Shown here piece by piece: positions 1 to 10,970 of a stretch of 64,000 nt of DNA; the first letter of the stretch is position 1; every line of letters starts with the position of its first letter. Both the position numbers and the translations under genes were made by a program. The notes beneath the pieces were generated by a model, which was not told the origin of the DNA, ran no database searches, and saw nothing but the letters and a program-made list of their open reading frames with translations. Location of the stretch: the NCBI GenBank assembly GCA_905221615.1, contig CAJNDT010005545.1:257501-321500 (forward strand), read 5' to 3'. This DNA comes from Symbiodinium sp. CCMP2592. Taxonomy: Eukaryota; Sar; Dinophyceae; Suessiales; Symbiodiniaceae.

Positions 1-7
1 TGGTGCT

Positions 8-292
8 TCAAATGACGGTTCCAGGTTCCGGTGTAGAGAACAAGGGATGGCAGGTTATAGGGTTAGGGTCATTGAAAGATGGTTTTGAGATTGTAGGGTC
101 GCGCTTGTAGGGCATTGTAGGCTTCCGGAGATATTCTCTTAGTGCTGTGTTGATGGCTTTGGTTGCGAAAAGAAGTGTCAGGCTGCAACGCTGGATGTTG
201 AAAACTACCCCTTTCACGTTTGTGCCATTTTCAGAAGTCAAAAACACATCAACCGCAAATTGCAATTGGTTTGGAAGATTCCCAACAAATAC
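8..292 (-). CDS. candidate 3' terminal exon, unknown protein
   Basis: This minus frame opens just after a CAG (plus 293-295) and runs 94 codons to a TGA. It begins VFVGNLPNQLQFAVDVF, contains INTALREYLRKP, and ends EPGTVI. Composition is that of a normal mixed alpha/beta protein, with no low complexity. The exon is phase 0 at its start, matching the phase-0 end proposed for the exon at 405-560 (intron 293-404, 112 nt). No donor was found inside, so it is read as the last coding exon. No family recognised. A single-exon reading or a later undetected donor remains possible. Confidence 0.42.
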   Translation of the reverse strand, partial: VFVGNLPNQLQFAVDVFLTSENGTNVKGVVFNIQRCSLTLLFATKAINTALREYLRKPTMPYKRDPTISKPSFNDPNPITCHPLFSTPEPGTVI

Positions 293-404
293 CTGATGTC
301 GCGACCCACTTAAACCAATACACTGTAAAGATCAAAATGCCGAAGACAACCGCAACAGTATCCTGAAGTAGCAAAAGAAAATATTGGCACCATGTCTTCG
401 CAAC

Positions 405-560
405 GCTTGCCAGCCAATGATGTTGACAATTCCCTGTGCGAAGTCTTAGGATGGCACCTGAACTGGCTAGATATGAGTCGATATATTTTTCTGCGACCTC
501 TGCGCTGATTCCTTCCAAATACGGTTGTTGCAAAACACCAGCCGCAATCGTTTCGGGTGG
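405..560 (-). CDS. candidate internal exon
   Basis: Open for 52 codons between CTGCAG (acceptor, plus 561-563) and a GTTGCG donor. It reads PPETIAAGVLQQPYLEG, then EVAEKYIDSYLASSG, then TGNCQHHWLAS. The middle part looks like an amphipathic helix. Phase 0 at both ends. An alternative donor at GTGCCA (about 457) would shorten it. It lies between the exon ending at 604 and the terminal exon at 8-292. No family recognised. Confidence 0.45.
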
Positions 561-603
561 CTGCAGCAAGGAAACAGTGAAACATAAAGACATTTGCCAA
601 TAC

Positions 604-690
604 GCTGTGGTGGTAGTTCGGGTCGTCGAACGGAATGAGAGGATCATCGCGTAAGAACCGCCCGGACCTGACCGGCCGCTTGCACATCAC
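604..690 (-). CDS. candidate exon upstream of 405-560
   Basis: The frame contains FLRDDPLIPFDDPNYHHS and ends phase 0 at a possible GTATTG donor. A 43-nt intron would join it to the exon at 405-560. The left part (MMCKRPVRSGR) may be intron, so the right boundary is uncertain. Just upstream lies a family-E palindromic element (757-860). No function assigned. Confidence 0.3.
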
Positions 691-756
691 CCGTCATTTG
701 GTGCTTATACCGACCAACGATCGCCGAGGAAGTACAAACACTTCAGCTATTATAGC

Positions 757-860
757 GGCCTTAGTACTCAGAATTGGGTTTGGGGGCCCGTTTTCTGTCA
801 ATATAATAAGGAACCCCCAAAATAGTATTGGTAATTATTATTTAGGCCCCTATAGTACGT
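757..860. repeat. palindromic element, family E
   Basis: About 100 bp inverted-repeat element with outer ends resembling GGGGCC...GGCCCC, an inner TTAGAAT/GTATTGGTAATTA motif and a centre with AATATAATAAGGAACCCCC. Diverged copy of the family at 4998, 17808, 40014, 40240, 47328 and 47703. No coding capacity. Confidence 0.6.
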
Positions 861-1029
861 GGCGATGCTGCAGGACAGGCCAAACGATTCCGCTTGTCAT
901 CAAGTCCGGGTCAAAAGCGGCAAGCGTCGCTCTGGACATCTGCTTGTTTGATGGTCTCGGCTAGACCTTATTGCCAATATTCCATTGAAACCTGTCCTTT
1001 GCTGATGACAGGCGCATATAGGCAAATCG

Positions 1030-1420
1030 ACAGGTCTGGATGTATGAACGAATGCATGACTGGATGGATGAAGGAGCGACTGAGTGCATGGACGGTCGAG
1101 CGACTCAACGAACGACTGAACGACTGAATCAGGTGATGAAAGGAATAATGAACAAAGGAAGCAAGGAAGGACGGAAGGAAGGAATGAATGGATGAGCGAA
1201 TGAACGTATTATACATGTATGCATGCATGCATGTCTGTATGAATATACGACTGCATCAAAGCTTGTATTGCGTTAGGTTCTGCTTTATTCCGTTCTATTG
1301 CATTGGTGCATAGGACAGGGCTGTCTGTATATGTATATGCATGTACCTGGCTGCGTACACAATATGTATATATATATATATATATACACATTGTGTGTGT
1401 GTGTACGTATCAACCCTCAG
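1030..1420. repeat. cryptic simple repeats (GACT/GAATGA, then TA and TG)
   Basis: 1045-1200 is a degenerate short-period tract (GAACGACTGAACGACTGAAT, GGAAGGAAGGAATG). 1210-1235 carries ATGC repeats, 1366-1388 is (TA)n and 1391-1402 is (TG)n. Frames across it are Ser/His/Tyr-rich artefacts. Confidence 0.75.
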
Positions 1421-1854
1421 CCTCAAACCCGACTCTCTTACCAAACCCTAAACTGCAAGACTTGTAGGCCCCCACGCCGTAGTGGCAGGAATGCTGTTTC
1501 CTGACTAGCATCTAGGCTGGCGCCTTGCCCAAGCACGTTTCACAAGGCCCTCCTACAGCTTTCTGTCTGAACTTGGGAGGATTGAACGAAAAATAACGAT
1601 GATTTCCAAGAACTCTTTAGTTGACATGTTCGACATCAACCCCTGGCTCAAATAATCCACTAAACAAATTTGGTGCTGTCTCAAATCCATTCGTATCGGT
1701 TAACAACATCAACAAACGGGACAACCGCGACATTACTCCCACGAAGCCACCTACAGACTTCTGCACCCTGGTCACGCAGTCCGCAGCAGCTGCAGCAGCC
1801 GCTTGCTTTGCGCCTCACAAAGCCTGCGACAACAACAGCCCTATATGGATCTCC

Positions 1855-2270
1855 TACTCCTATACTACCCGCACTCCGAGTGCAGCTACTGCTACCGCTA
1901 CCGCTATACCGCTTATCGCCATACCGCTATATACTACTATACTGCTCTATACTGCTATACCGCTGAACCGCAGCACGCTACGCCAACGGCTACGGCTACT
2001 GCTCTTGCTCCTGCTGCTCCTGATCCCGGTGCGCGGGTCCCGGTCCTGGTCCTGCTACTGCTGCCGATGCTGCTGCTACTGCTACTGTACGACTGTACTC
2101 ACTACTCATACTCATATGTTGACTCTATTCCTCTTAAACTCCTCTTGCTCTACTCCTACTCTACTCCTACTCCTCTATTCAACTTTATTCCTCTGCTCCT
2201 GCTACTGCTACACAACTGCAACTGCTCCTGCTCCTTGCTACTGCGACTGCTGCTGCTACTGGTGGTCGCA
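1855..2270. repeat. cryptic trinucleotide tract (CTA/CTG/CTC)
   Basis: More than 400 bp of interrupted CTACTGCTACTGC and CTACTCCTACTC motifs. Both strands stay open over long stretches (Leu/Tyr/Ser-rich plus, Ser/Val/Ala-rich minus), so long frames here are repeat artefacts. Confidence 0.8.
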
Positions 2271-2339
2271 AATATCGTCGTGGCTTCGTCGCCTTCGTTT
2301 CATCCTGCTTTCCACGATGCGTAGCAGCTGGCATGGTGT
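2255..2339 (-). CDS. weak candidate exon beside the trinucleotide tract
   Basis: The minus frame contains SRSESHTMPAATHRGKQD followed by ETKATKPRRYLRPP and ends at a GTAGCAG donor where the trinucleotide tract begins. Acceptor proposed at CTTTCTAG. Basic, hydrophilic peptide. A second minus frame over the same bases is also open, so this is tentative. Confidence 0.25.
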
Positions 2340-2395
2340 GGGATTCGCTCCGGCTAGAAAGCGCGATCCCACTATCCACGCCAATCCGTTGGTGG

Positions 2396-2543
2396 TTGTT
2401 CGCCCCGCGACGTGTTCTTCACAGCCACGGCGGGTGTGTGTGTGCAGAAGAAGAGGCCTGAGAACAACTGCTTGGAAAAGAGGCTGCGCCGTTCGCCCCC
2501 CGATGTGTTCTTCACAGCCACGGCTGGCCGGCGGGTGTGTGCG
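2396..2543. repeat. tandem duplication, about 94-bp period
   Basis: GTTCGCCCC..GTGTTCTTCACAGCCACGG occurs at about 2398 and again at about 2492. The second copy has a small insertion (CTGGCCGG) before the shared GGCGGGTGTGTG tail. Confidence 0.75.
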
Positions 2544-2689
2544 AACTCCAACTCTAAGCCCTAAACGGGAAGCCTTACACTCCAAACCCCCCAGAACCGC
2601 AACTCTTAAAACAAAAGCCCAACATTTCTCAGCCTGGAACTCTCCTCCGCCCGGCGTTGGAGGCCAGTCCTTTAGGCTTTACAGGGACG

Positions 2690-3380
2690 TTTAAGGTTTA
2701 GGATTTGGGGGTCTAGGGTTTGGAACTTGCACCCAAGAATCCAGGCATTCGAGGTTCCTACAAACATCCCCAGCTAGAAGGGCTTTGCAGATGTTAAAGC
2801 GGTTAAGGTTCCTATACGTCCATGCGTTTTTAATGGGTTACGATGGCTTTGCAAAGGGGTCCGAGAAGGGCTTCATACAGTTTTTCTATACTGGTTCGAC
2901 TCGGGGGTTTCAGGAATCAGGGCTTATTGTTTGGAGTTGGAAAACCTATCGGCTGGGAACTGTTAGGTGTAGGCGCTAGGGTTTCGGGTGTAGGAAGGCT
3001 TCTGGCGTTAGTGTTTTAAGGTTTTTGGGGTTGAGCTTTGGGGTTCGGCGCAGGTGTAGGCCTTAAGATGTGCCGTTTAGGGCTTTAGGGCTGAATGGTT
3101 CATACTCCAGTATAGCTGAAATGGCTTTAGAATTTAGGGTGTTGGGTTGACCGTTACAAGTAGGGCTTGCAGGTTTTAGGCTTCCAGGGCTTCAAGGGTT
3201 GAATTTCAGGACTCAAGCAGGACTCAATGCTTTCGGGCTTCGTGGGTTTCGGGGTTTGGGCTCGGGTACAAGATTTAACACATAGCGGCGGGAAAACTTC
3301 AATGAGGTTGCAGGATTAGTCTGTGTCCATCAGGAGTGGCTGTTGAAACCCAGGGCCACATAGACATCGTTGGTACGTCA
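2690..3380. repeat. degenerate TTTAGGG-rich spacer
   Basis: No exon was identified here. The stretch is a diffuse field of TTTAGG/TTAGGG/GGCTTTAGG variants, all G-rich on the plus strand. Confidence 0.6.
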
Positions 3381-3906
3381 CTTTGTGAGAATCGGTGTCG
3401 CGAATCGAATACTTACATGGTGCGTTACGACTGCTGTGGGGGACCTCTATTTCCCCAAATCACGGAACAACCTGAAATTTCAAGCAGTCCACGACCTGAA
3501 TAGAAGCCGTTTCCAACCTCAACGACAACCTAAACCCCTGCTCAGCTTCGGCCACCTCCGAGAGGATACCTGTAAAAGGGCCCATGGACCCCCATCATCG
3601 GGCCCTTATAACAGTCAGAATAAGGTTTTGCGGTATATGAACCCCAGACCCAAGCTTATACAGAAGCCTAGATAATTCGCAGTATTGTCCCGTAGGGTTC
3701 CTTACTGTAATTATACTACAATATACCCCCCAAACCCTAATCTAAGTATAGCATTAAGGCCCCTACATTGCGGCAGCCAGGCGACGACCACCAGGCCCAA
3801 AGCGCTTTCCGCGCACGCCGCTGGGCGGCGTGGCGCTGACCGATGTCGAAGGCAGTGCCTTGGCTGTGGGAGGGTGGGGTTCAGGATGGTTCAAGGTTTA
3901 TGAGCT

Positions 3907-4012
3907 CAGAGAGCCCAATACCCCTTAATTAAGGAATATACCTTAAATTATAGGCGAATTCATATTATGATTTAAGGTATGTTCGTTAATTAAGGGGTAT
4001 TGGGCTCTCTGG
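3907..4012. repeat. palindromic element, family A
   Basis: Terminal inverted repeats AGAGAGCCCAATACCCCTTA and its complement, with an internal AAGGTATRTTCCTTAAT motif. About 106 bp. Variant ends (GAGCCC instead of GACTCC) compared with the other copies. Confidence 0.8.
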
Positions 4013-4345
4013 GAGGTTTTACCGGTGTTCGTTAAGGCCTCAAAAAGGTTTTAGAGTTAGCGGCCTGGCGATTTGAAAGGCTTTTTTTTTGTGGAGAGAG
4101 GTTTCGATGATTTTTTAAGTTGTCGGGCAGAGAAAATTGGGGTTCCTGGAGGTGTAGCACCAATAAATCCTTCCTAGAATTAAATGGTAACATCGGGTTT
4201 CAGTTTAGGGCGCCGGGGGCTCAGCTGGGGGTTGGGGTTTTAGGGCCGAACATGTCAGGGCTTATTAAACGGCAGGGTTTAGGGTGGTTTTGTTGAGGAC
4301 CTTTCTCCTGACAGTTGCTCCAAGGGTTTGGGCTGTAGGGGGGCT

Positions 4346-4450
4346 AGGAATTACCTATAGTCTCCATTGTAGTTCCTTTCTTTGGTGTAACCGTTCTTAT
4401 AGTTAAGATTCCATAAGGTAAAACAAAAAGGAACTAGAGACTATAGGTAG
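4346..4450. repeat. palindromic element (CCTATAGTCTC ends)
   Basis: ACCTATAGTCTC...GTAGTTCCTTT at the left is matched by AAAGGAACTAGAGACTATAG at the right. About 105 bp, no second copy seen in this window. Confidence 0.65.
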
Positions 4451-4997
4451 GGTTCACTGTCGAGATCAACAGGGTGATTTCGCCCCAAGGTTGAATTGAA
4501 AAGTCTGCTAGCATCAAAAGGCTCCGAGACAGGTCAGTTACGATTTGGGAATTAGGATTTCACTTTCTATCGGCAAATACATACCAAGAGGGCCTTGTGT
4601 ATCATTGCATAGTGGTGGGGCTTAAACGTGTCGACACAAGCAACAAGTTCAGCAAATGGTTCGTCTACAGCTGCTTTCAATAGGAATGATTGCTAATGCA
4701 TCAAGCACCGTAGAAGACATCACCGGAGTCCTCATTTCGGCATGCAATTCTATTAGACTAGATTAGGTTAGATTTGACTAGATTTGGTTTAGGTTAGATG
4801 TAGATTCAGATTCGATGAAATGAAACAAGATTAGATGATCTCCCATTTTCTATTCGTGTTTATGTAACTACAGTATTGGATTAACTACGACACCGAACCA
4901 CCCGAAACTCGAAATACGGATCGGCAAGGACGCGTTTGGCAGCAGCTTTCGCGGCCTGATGGCGCCAACCTTGGCAAAGGTTTAGGGGTTAAATATA

Positions 4998-5113
4998 GGG
5001 GCCTTAACAATTAGAATAGGGCTTCGGGTCCCATTATACTATGATTACGATAAGAACCCCCTCCCCCCCCCCCAAAAAAAAAAGTATAGGTAATTATTAG
5101 GCCCGCATAGTAA
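4998..5113. repeat. palindromic element, family E
   Basis: ATAGGGGCCTTAACAATTAG at the left and TAATTATTAGGCCCGCATAG at the right, with a C10/A10 homopolymer expansion inside (about 5062-5082). Confidence 0.7.
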
Positions 5114-5885
5114 GTGGTTTAGGATTTGGGGATTAGGAGTTCACCTTCTAGGGCCTGGGAGTTTTGGGGTTTGGGGACTTTATATGGGGTTTAGGAATGT
5201 AGCATATGGTCATTATGGGGGGCTGGGAGTTGTTATGAAAACGAAAACCCCATCATCCTAAACTTAGAACCCTGTTGACCCAAAGAATATGTACAATAAT
5301 ACTGCATAAGTAGATACTGGCATCTAGGTCTTAATGAACCCGAAAAGTAAGGGGCGAAAAGGGTTGAAACGAACACCCAGAAACCTTCTCCCAGATTACC
5401 ATAAAACGCTGTACTTCTACTGAGTATTCTCTGCTTCGCCAAGGTTTCCTCAACGTTTTTTCGTAATGCCAGGCAGCGGTAGCTCAGGCTAAGCATAACT
5501 TAAAAGGGTTACTATAACGGTTACCATAAGTTCTAAACCGTCTCTTTGTGCAGGTTCTGCAAGAGTTCAAGGTTAAGGGACATACTCCGGACAACTCTGT
5601 CATCAAATGCCTTAACTTTCCGGGTCTGCAAAACCTACTGTACCTTCCTTGGGGATCAGGGAAATGAAATACATCGTGCCCCCTAAACCCTAAACCCACC
5701 AGAGCCCTTCCAAGCCACATTGAACCATAGTATATACACACATATATAAATATACATGTGTGTAGATATATGTATATATATATATATATACGTGAACATG
5801 TGGCTTTTGTTGCTTACTTACTTAGCTACTGCTACTGCTGCTTGCAAAATCCGGCACATGACAATGAGCAAACCCCAGCCAGAAC

Positions 5886-5926
5886 CTTGAACTGTAGAGA
5901 CATCGATCTTGAACCGATCTGGTATC
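5886..5926 (-). CDS. candidate micro-exon (cluster near 6 kb, exon 3)
   Basis: 41 nt between TGCCAG (acceptor) and GTTCTGG (donor, AAG|GTTC). In the phase that fits the preceding exon (phase 1) it reads YQIGSRSMSLQFK. Another phase gives IPDRFKIDVSTVQ, equally protein-like. Splice boundaries are better supported than the reading frame. Confidence 0.38.
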
Positions 5927-5968
5927 CTGGCAGACGAAAGCCCTAAACCCTAAACCCAAACCTTAAAC

Positions 5969-6038
5969 CCCAAAGCACTAGCGGCGGCTCTACGCGCGGG
6001 TATTTTCCCGAGGCTTTGGGAGACGAAAATCCTAACTC
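5969..6038 (-). CDS. candidate exon (cluster near 6 kb, exon 2)
   Basis: 70 nt from GGCGTAG (acceptor) to a GTTTAAGG donor, which is itself a heptamer-repeat variant. Reads ELGFSSPKASGKYPRVEPP then LVLW, phase 0 to 1, compatible with exons on both sides. The intron upstream is almost entirely a family-A palindromic element. Confidence 0.42.
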
Positions 6039-6055
6039 CTACGCCTGGCCCGAAA

Positions 6056-6163
6056 CCAGAGACTCCAATATCCCTTAATTAAGGAATATTCCTGAAATCA
6101 TATTAGGGATCCTACTATAATTTAAGGAATATTCCTTGAATTTAGGGATATTGGAGTCCCTGG
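6056..6163. repeat. palindromic element, family A
   Basis: CCAGAGACTCCAATATCCCT at the left, matched by AGGGATATTGGAGTCCCTGG at the right. It fills most of the proposed intron between 6169 and 6038, and the proposed donor GT lies only a few bases outside it. Confidence 0.85.
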
Positions 6164-6168
6164 GAAAC

Positions 6169-6233
6169 CATGCCTAAATCCATTCTTGGCCTCGGGCGAA
6201 GCAGTAGCTTGCCTCGGTAGATGTTTTCCGAGG
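6169..6233 (-). CDS. candidate exon (cluster near 6 kb, exon 1)
   Basis: 65 nt from CCCAAG (acceptor) to donor GTTTCC. Reads SENIYRGKLLLRPRPRMDLG then M, phase 1 to 0. The donor sits directly at the edge of the family-A element, so exon and element abut. Next exon downstream is 5969-6038. Unknown function. Confidence 0.45.
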
Positions 6234-6261
6234 CTTGGGCTCAGGGTTCTGGCTCTAGGTT

Positions 6262-6366
6262 CCTGAACAGCCCCGTTATTATAAGGGTACCTTTTTTCCT
6301 GCTATTCGGTTTTGATAAGGGAACCCTGAAGTAATAAGGGCAGAAGGGTACTACTCAGGAACCTAG
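6262..6366. repeat. palindromic element (AGGTTCCTGA ends)
   Basis: AGGTTCCTGAACAG...AAGGGTACC at the left and GGGTACTACTCAGGAACCT at the right. Related diverged elements appear at about 9830-9912, 12362-12492 and 29440-29530. Confidence 0.65.
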
Positions 6367-7666
6367 GGCTGCAAGCTTTGGGGGTTTTGGGTCTGGGTAT
6401 AGGTCGAAGTAAAAAGGACCTAGATGGTAGGATACTTTTTTCCGGGACCCCTACATAAGATGCCCCGTGCTATGACTCATGACCGTAACTCGGCAAAGAT
6501 GGCTGTCTTCGGGTGCATTGGGCCCCTAGACAAGGGCAACCATGAAACCACATTTGTTGCAAGCGTGTCTTCGTGTGCCTGTCTCTGACCCTGTGGAAAC
6601 AGCGAACCTCCATACTCGAGGCCCGCAGATAGATACCCCCGACATGAGGCAGGCTGTACACCCCAAACAGTATGCTCTCAAGACCCAGGACCCGGATTGC
6701 AAAATCTATCAACGTTCGAGAACCCTACAGTAGTGGACCACGTAGCAGGCCTTTCGAAAACCGGAAAAAACACCCCGACGCCAAGCATCCGACCGAGACG
6801 GTGCTGCATTGTGACACGGAGAGCTCGCCGACCCAGTCCCTGTCTTAGTGATGTTGTCTGGCCCCGCAAGCGAAAGATGCTGACAACCATGACGCAGAAA
6901 TGCGCAACTTTTAAACACAGACCCTATGGAGCCTGATTAACAACAAACAAGACCGTGCGCATGTGTATGTACGCAGATAGGTGTATGTATGTACCTGTGC
7001 TTATGCTGCTGTGTTTGTACTGGCGACCTGATTCAACGTATTTTTTTTGTTTAAACCTACGGGGCACGAAAACTCTCGGAAAGCACATCTCTTGGACCTC
7101 CCTACAGGGGATGGGGTGTAGGGCGCTGAAGAGAGAGTGTACATAGAATTATAGTCAAAGCTCGGTTTTCGGCTTCCTGTCTGTAGAAGCCAGAAAATTT
7201 TGGAACATCATTATCCCTGTGCATTAATTAAGGTAAAGTATAGCAAATCACCGCACTTGTTACATGCATGTTCCAACTTTTTAGGGTTGGCCGTACAATA
7301 CAGCATACAGGGTGTGGCATCTTAGGGTTTTGGCTTTAGGACGTGAATAGGCTTTAGGTGCGCTATATACACTCACCAAGCTCTTCACAAAAAGATTAGA
7401 GTGTTGAGGGGTTTAGACTAGAGCTTGGAGTCTAGATTTCACCTAAACCCTTAGCCGCGAAAATTGTTTACTTTCAGGGTACCTCTACATTGAAATTGAA
7501 GTCTGAATGAGCTATACTCAAGTGAGAGAAGCAACAAAAATGAAGGTCCAAATTAAACCAACAAAACGTAAAGGAGCGTAGTGGATGCACGGTTTTAACC
7601 TCTTGAAATTCGACTCTTTGCGAGCGAGACGGCGAGATGAATGGTGAAGAGAGTGATGCCAAGATG

Positions 7667-7817
7667 GTCCATATACTACTATTGTGGAACTAGGTCCCCA
7701 TAACCATACTAAGGATGGCCTTTTGGGACCTAGTTCCATAATAGTAACATATATGGACCCTCTAAGGATGGCCTTTTGGGACCTAGTTCCATAATAGTAA
7801 CATATATGGACCCTCTG
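7667..7817. repeat. palindromic element with tandemly duplicated right half
   Basis: GGTCCATATACTACTATTGT at the left is the inverse of ATAGTAACATATATGGACC. The right half, CTAAGGATGGCC through GGACCCTCT, is repeated in direct orientation (about 7707-7762 and 7763-7817) with near-perfect identity, which suggests a recent event. Confidence 0.8.
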
Positions 7818-7829
7818 GGATGTGATGAC

Positions 7830-8920
7830 CTTTATGCAGCAGAAGACAGGGCATGAGGTAAACGCGCGCGTTTCTTGTTAACATTCATGAGCCTTCACTT
7901 TACAGAAGCTTCAATCTTCTACCACGTGCTTCTGTCACTCTATTCTACAACGACCGTGTTTTGCTTTCCTTTAGTGAGATGAGACAATGTAGCGGCATGT
8001 AATGTCGTGGCAGCATGATTATTCCCTTGCAGGCAACTACACACTGTACATTTTCTCTGGGACCAGGCTATTGGGGTTCTTGCATACAGCTATACCAGGT
8101 GATCAGAAGAAATAGTAGTGCATCCATATTATGATTCCGTTTACATCCCGCTACAACAAGTTACAAAGTGCGCACGATACCCCTGTGAACGATAACCCTA
8201 CAATCGCGAGGAAGCCGAGCTATTTTGCGGAGTGGCCGGGCTTCCAAGGATGCTCATCGCTCTAAATCCGGACAAGGGCTTACTATGAGATTTAGGGTGA
8301 AAAAAGTGTTCAGGGTTTAATAATGACTCAACCCCGAAGGCTCTAGGGCCTTGTATGCTATGCTGAGCCACAGGCCCAGGGCTAGTGTAGTGTAGAGTGT
8401 AGAAACCCCTGAAGCTCACAACCGAACTTCCGACATGTTGGCACCTCCACTGATGCCTCAGCGCGCAGGGCGCGCCTGCACCAGAAGGCTGTCCCTACGG
8501 GTGCATGTACTCATGTAGCTCATACTTGGGCTCCAAAGTCCTTCAATAGGGAATACATGACCCCAGAAATCCTATTCAACTGTGTATTCGTCTCTATTTG
8601 TTATTCAACTGTAGAGTCTGCAACACGTATTCCACCCGTATTTCTTTAGATAAACCTATTCAAGTGTATATTTGTCTGTAGAACCTATTCAATCCTGTAT
8701 GTCTCTCAAAACCGATTGGACACCGAATTTCCCTAGCAGACCTTCTCAACGCTGTATTTAACTGTATCTTGCGTACCCAGCAAGGATAGTCTTGTGCAAC
8801 GGGTTTCGAGTCAGGACTCTTCGTTCAAAGCATTTAGGCTTGCAAAGCAAATCGAGAACAACTGGACTGCTGACATTGGCTCCCGCCGAGGACGCACCTT
8901 TGCCCCATGCCCCCTGTGTC
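7830..8920. other. spacer without supported gene
   Basis: No splice-bounded frame stood out. 8575-8765 carries loosely repeated TATTCAACTGTATT-like motifs. A fragment resembling family D (GGGTGCATGTACTCATGTAG) lies at about 8499. Confidence 0.4.
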
Positions 8921-8929
8921 CCTCCTCAC

Positions 8930-9040
8930 CCTAAGCCCTAAACATCCCTAAACCCTAAACTCTAATTAACCCTAAACATCCTTAAATTCTAACCCTAAAC
9001 CCTAAACGTCCCTAAACCCTAAACCCACACATCCCTTAAC
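8930..9040. repeat. CCCTAAA-type array, degenerate
   Basis: CCCTAAACATCCCTAAACCC variants repeated across about 110 bp, interrupted by CATCC and CGTCC. Confidence 0.75.
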
Positions 9041-9199
9041 CCGATAAACTTTTCATTTCAAAAATGGAAACTTTGCGGTGCGCTCAGTTCCGGGTCTTCG
9101 ATGAGAACCTGCCATGTCTCGCACAAGATCTATCCAGAGGCTCCATAGTAGTTCCTTTTCTAGGATTACGTTGTAGGATTATATATATATATATATAAT

Positions 9200-9375
9200 A
9201 AATGTATATGAGCCCCAAAAAGGAGCTGCTATAGGGCCTATGGGTAGTAGAGACTCTGGACACAACTGCGCGCGCAACATGCTGTCGCAGACTCCCTCGC
9301 TTGCAACAAATGCCTGCGCGAGACTGCGCTTGATTCGTTTAATGGTGCCCTTCGCCCAAAGCATCGTAGTCGTAG
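9200..9375 (-). CDS. weak candidate exon
   Basis: The minus frame contains MLWAKGTIKRIKRSLAQAF then VASEGVCDSMLRAQLCPES. In the same frame upstream (about 9420-9600) another open stretch reads KHLTRLLMGYAADGAVMAVG; an in-frame TAG separates the two. A second minus frame (GGRLDPKTPDAKQKQISLKS) is also open at 9480-9560, so the true frame is unresolved. Confidence 0.25.
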
Positions 9376-10189
9376 TCCACTCAGTCTTCCGTCTTGTGGG
9401 ACAACCGCACTAAATCTGCATGGTCCACCCCAGGCCCATGACCAAGGCACAGCAGCCGCCGCAAAGGGGAAACGCTCTTGAGAGAGATTTGCTTCTGCTT
9501 GGCATCAGGGGTCTTAGGATCCAACCGACCGCCATGACGGCCCCATCGGCAGCGTAACCCATGAGCAGCCTTGTAAGATGTTTTGACCACAAAAGCAAGA
9601 ACGACGACCCTCAACCCATAAAGCCTAGGATTTAGGGTTACAGGCTATGGGGTTTAGAGCTTGAAGCTTTAGAGTGTATGCTATCAAAGTGGCTGAAACG
9701 AACAAAACCTGAAAACTAAACCCAAACCCGATCGAATCCCTAAATCCTAAACTCCTAAACCCGAGCCCAAAACCTAAAACCCGGACAAAGCCGAACAAAA
9801 ACGACTCGCGAGCGATCCCGGGGTCTTTTACTAATAAGGGCTCCCTTGTTCGCACCTATTTTTAGTACGGGAACCCAGAAAGCAACAGGCAAAAGGGTGC
9901 TACTGGGGAAGCTGTTAGATGATAGATGTATAACGATGCACTATAATCAAAATCAAGTACTAGATCATACTCTCATCCATAATACCCTATATCATACTAC
10001 TATCTACAACATCCTATGTTATACTATCATATTATACATTACAGCTGGGAGACCTAGAAGCCCAGGGGAGCACGCTGCCTAGAGGTGGCTTCGTTGCCGG
10101 AGCGAAGCGACAGCAGCTCGGATCCGAAGCGGGCCCTTAAAGGGCTCGGGGGTTTGGGTCTCTTTTTTGTTTTAAGCTCCTTTTTGATG

Positions 10190-10465
10190 CTTTTAGGGTT
10201 TAGGGCTTGGGGATTAGGGGTTTGGGGTTTAGGGTTTATAGGGCTTATAGGGTTTAGGGTTTGGGGATTACGGTTTGGGGTTTGGGGTTGGGGGTTTAGG
10301 GTTTGGGGTTTAGGGTTTGGGGTTTGGGGTTGGGGGTTTAGGGTTTAAGGTTTGGGGTTGGGGGTTTAGGGTCTTTCGGGTTTAGGGTGTGGGGTTGGGG
10401 GTTTAGGGTCTTTAGGGTTTAGGGTTTGGGGTTAGGGTTTGGGTGTTTAGGGTTTGGGTGTTTAG
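10190..10465 (+). repeat. TTTAGGG/GTTTGGGG array
   Basis: Interstitial telomere-type array with many TTTGGGG and TTAGGGG variants. It is internal and degenerate, so it is not a chromosome end. On the minus strand it would be a C/A-rich intron. Confidence 0.85.
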
Positions 10466-10674
10466 GGCTGCGTTTTGGGGTTCTAATTTCGTACCGCTTT
10501 TTCATACATATATACATACCTACTTCCCTACTTTAAGGTTTAAGGTCTAGGGCGGGCGTGCCAAGATCAAAAACCCGAAGACCCAGCGTGCACGGAAAGG
10601 TCCGGGAGGATGCAAAGGCAGCAGCCACTAGCTAATAAAGAAACTAGAATACTCCCTTTCCCTTCTATCCATCC

Positions 10675-10720
10675 ATCTATCCATCTATCCATCTACCCAT
10701 CTACCCATCTGTCCATCTAT
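10675..10720. repeat. (ATCC/ATCTACCC) microsatellite
   Basis: CCATCTATCCATCTACCCAT repeated over about 45 bp. It starts where the minus exon at 10720-10888 appears to end; GTAGAT repeats here could provide the donor. Confidence 0.8.
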
Positions 10721-10888
10721 TCCGGCTTCCGATGCGTTTTGAGCACTGGTGGTGCTCGAAGCCAGAGGAATCAATAGGTTCGAGAAGCATATGCAAATTT
10801 CTCTTACTAGCCAGCGGCTCATCAGGCCATAAACCTTTCATACCCTGAAGGCTGAACTGGCCAGCAGTCAGCTTGCCACCAAAATGGC
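10720..10888 (-). CDS. candidate exon
   Basis: Opens after CCAACAG and reads HFGGKLTAGQFSLQGMKG, LWPDEPLASKRNLHMLLEP, IDSSGFEHHQCSKRIGS. Balanced globular composition. Phase 1 at its start, matching a donor at 10971 (CTCATAC|GTCCCG) of the frame upstream, with an 82-nt intron. The left boundary is approximate and lies at a microsatellite. No family recognised. Confidence 0.5.
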
Positions 10889-10970
10889 CTGTTGGCCCGG
10901 TAACCGACCGCACAACATTAATGTTCCTCCAAAGTAGGCACGCTGCGCCTGTTGCGTGTAGCTACGGGAC

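Noticed and set aside
1621-2694. 357-codon plus frame, longest in the window
   Set aside because: Its middle is the CTA/CTG/CTC cryptic repeat and the rest is Thr/Ser/Pro-rich repeat flank; no coding signature, and competing minus frames look better.
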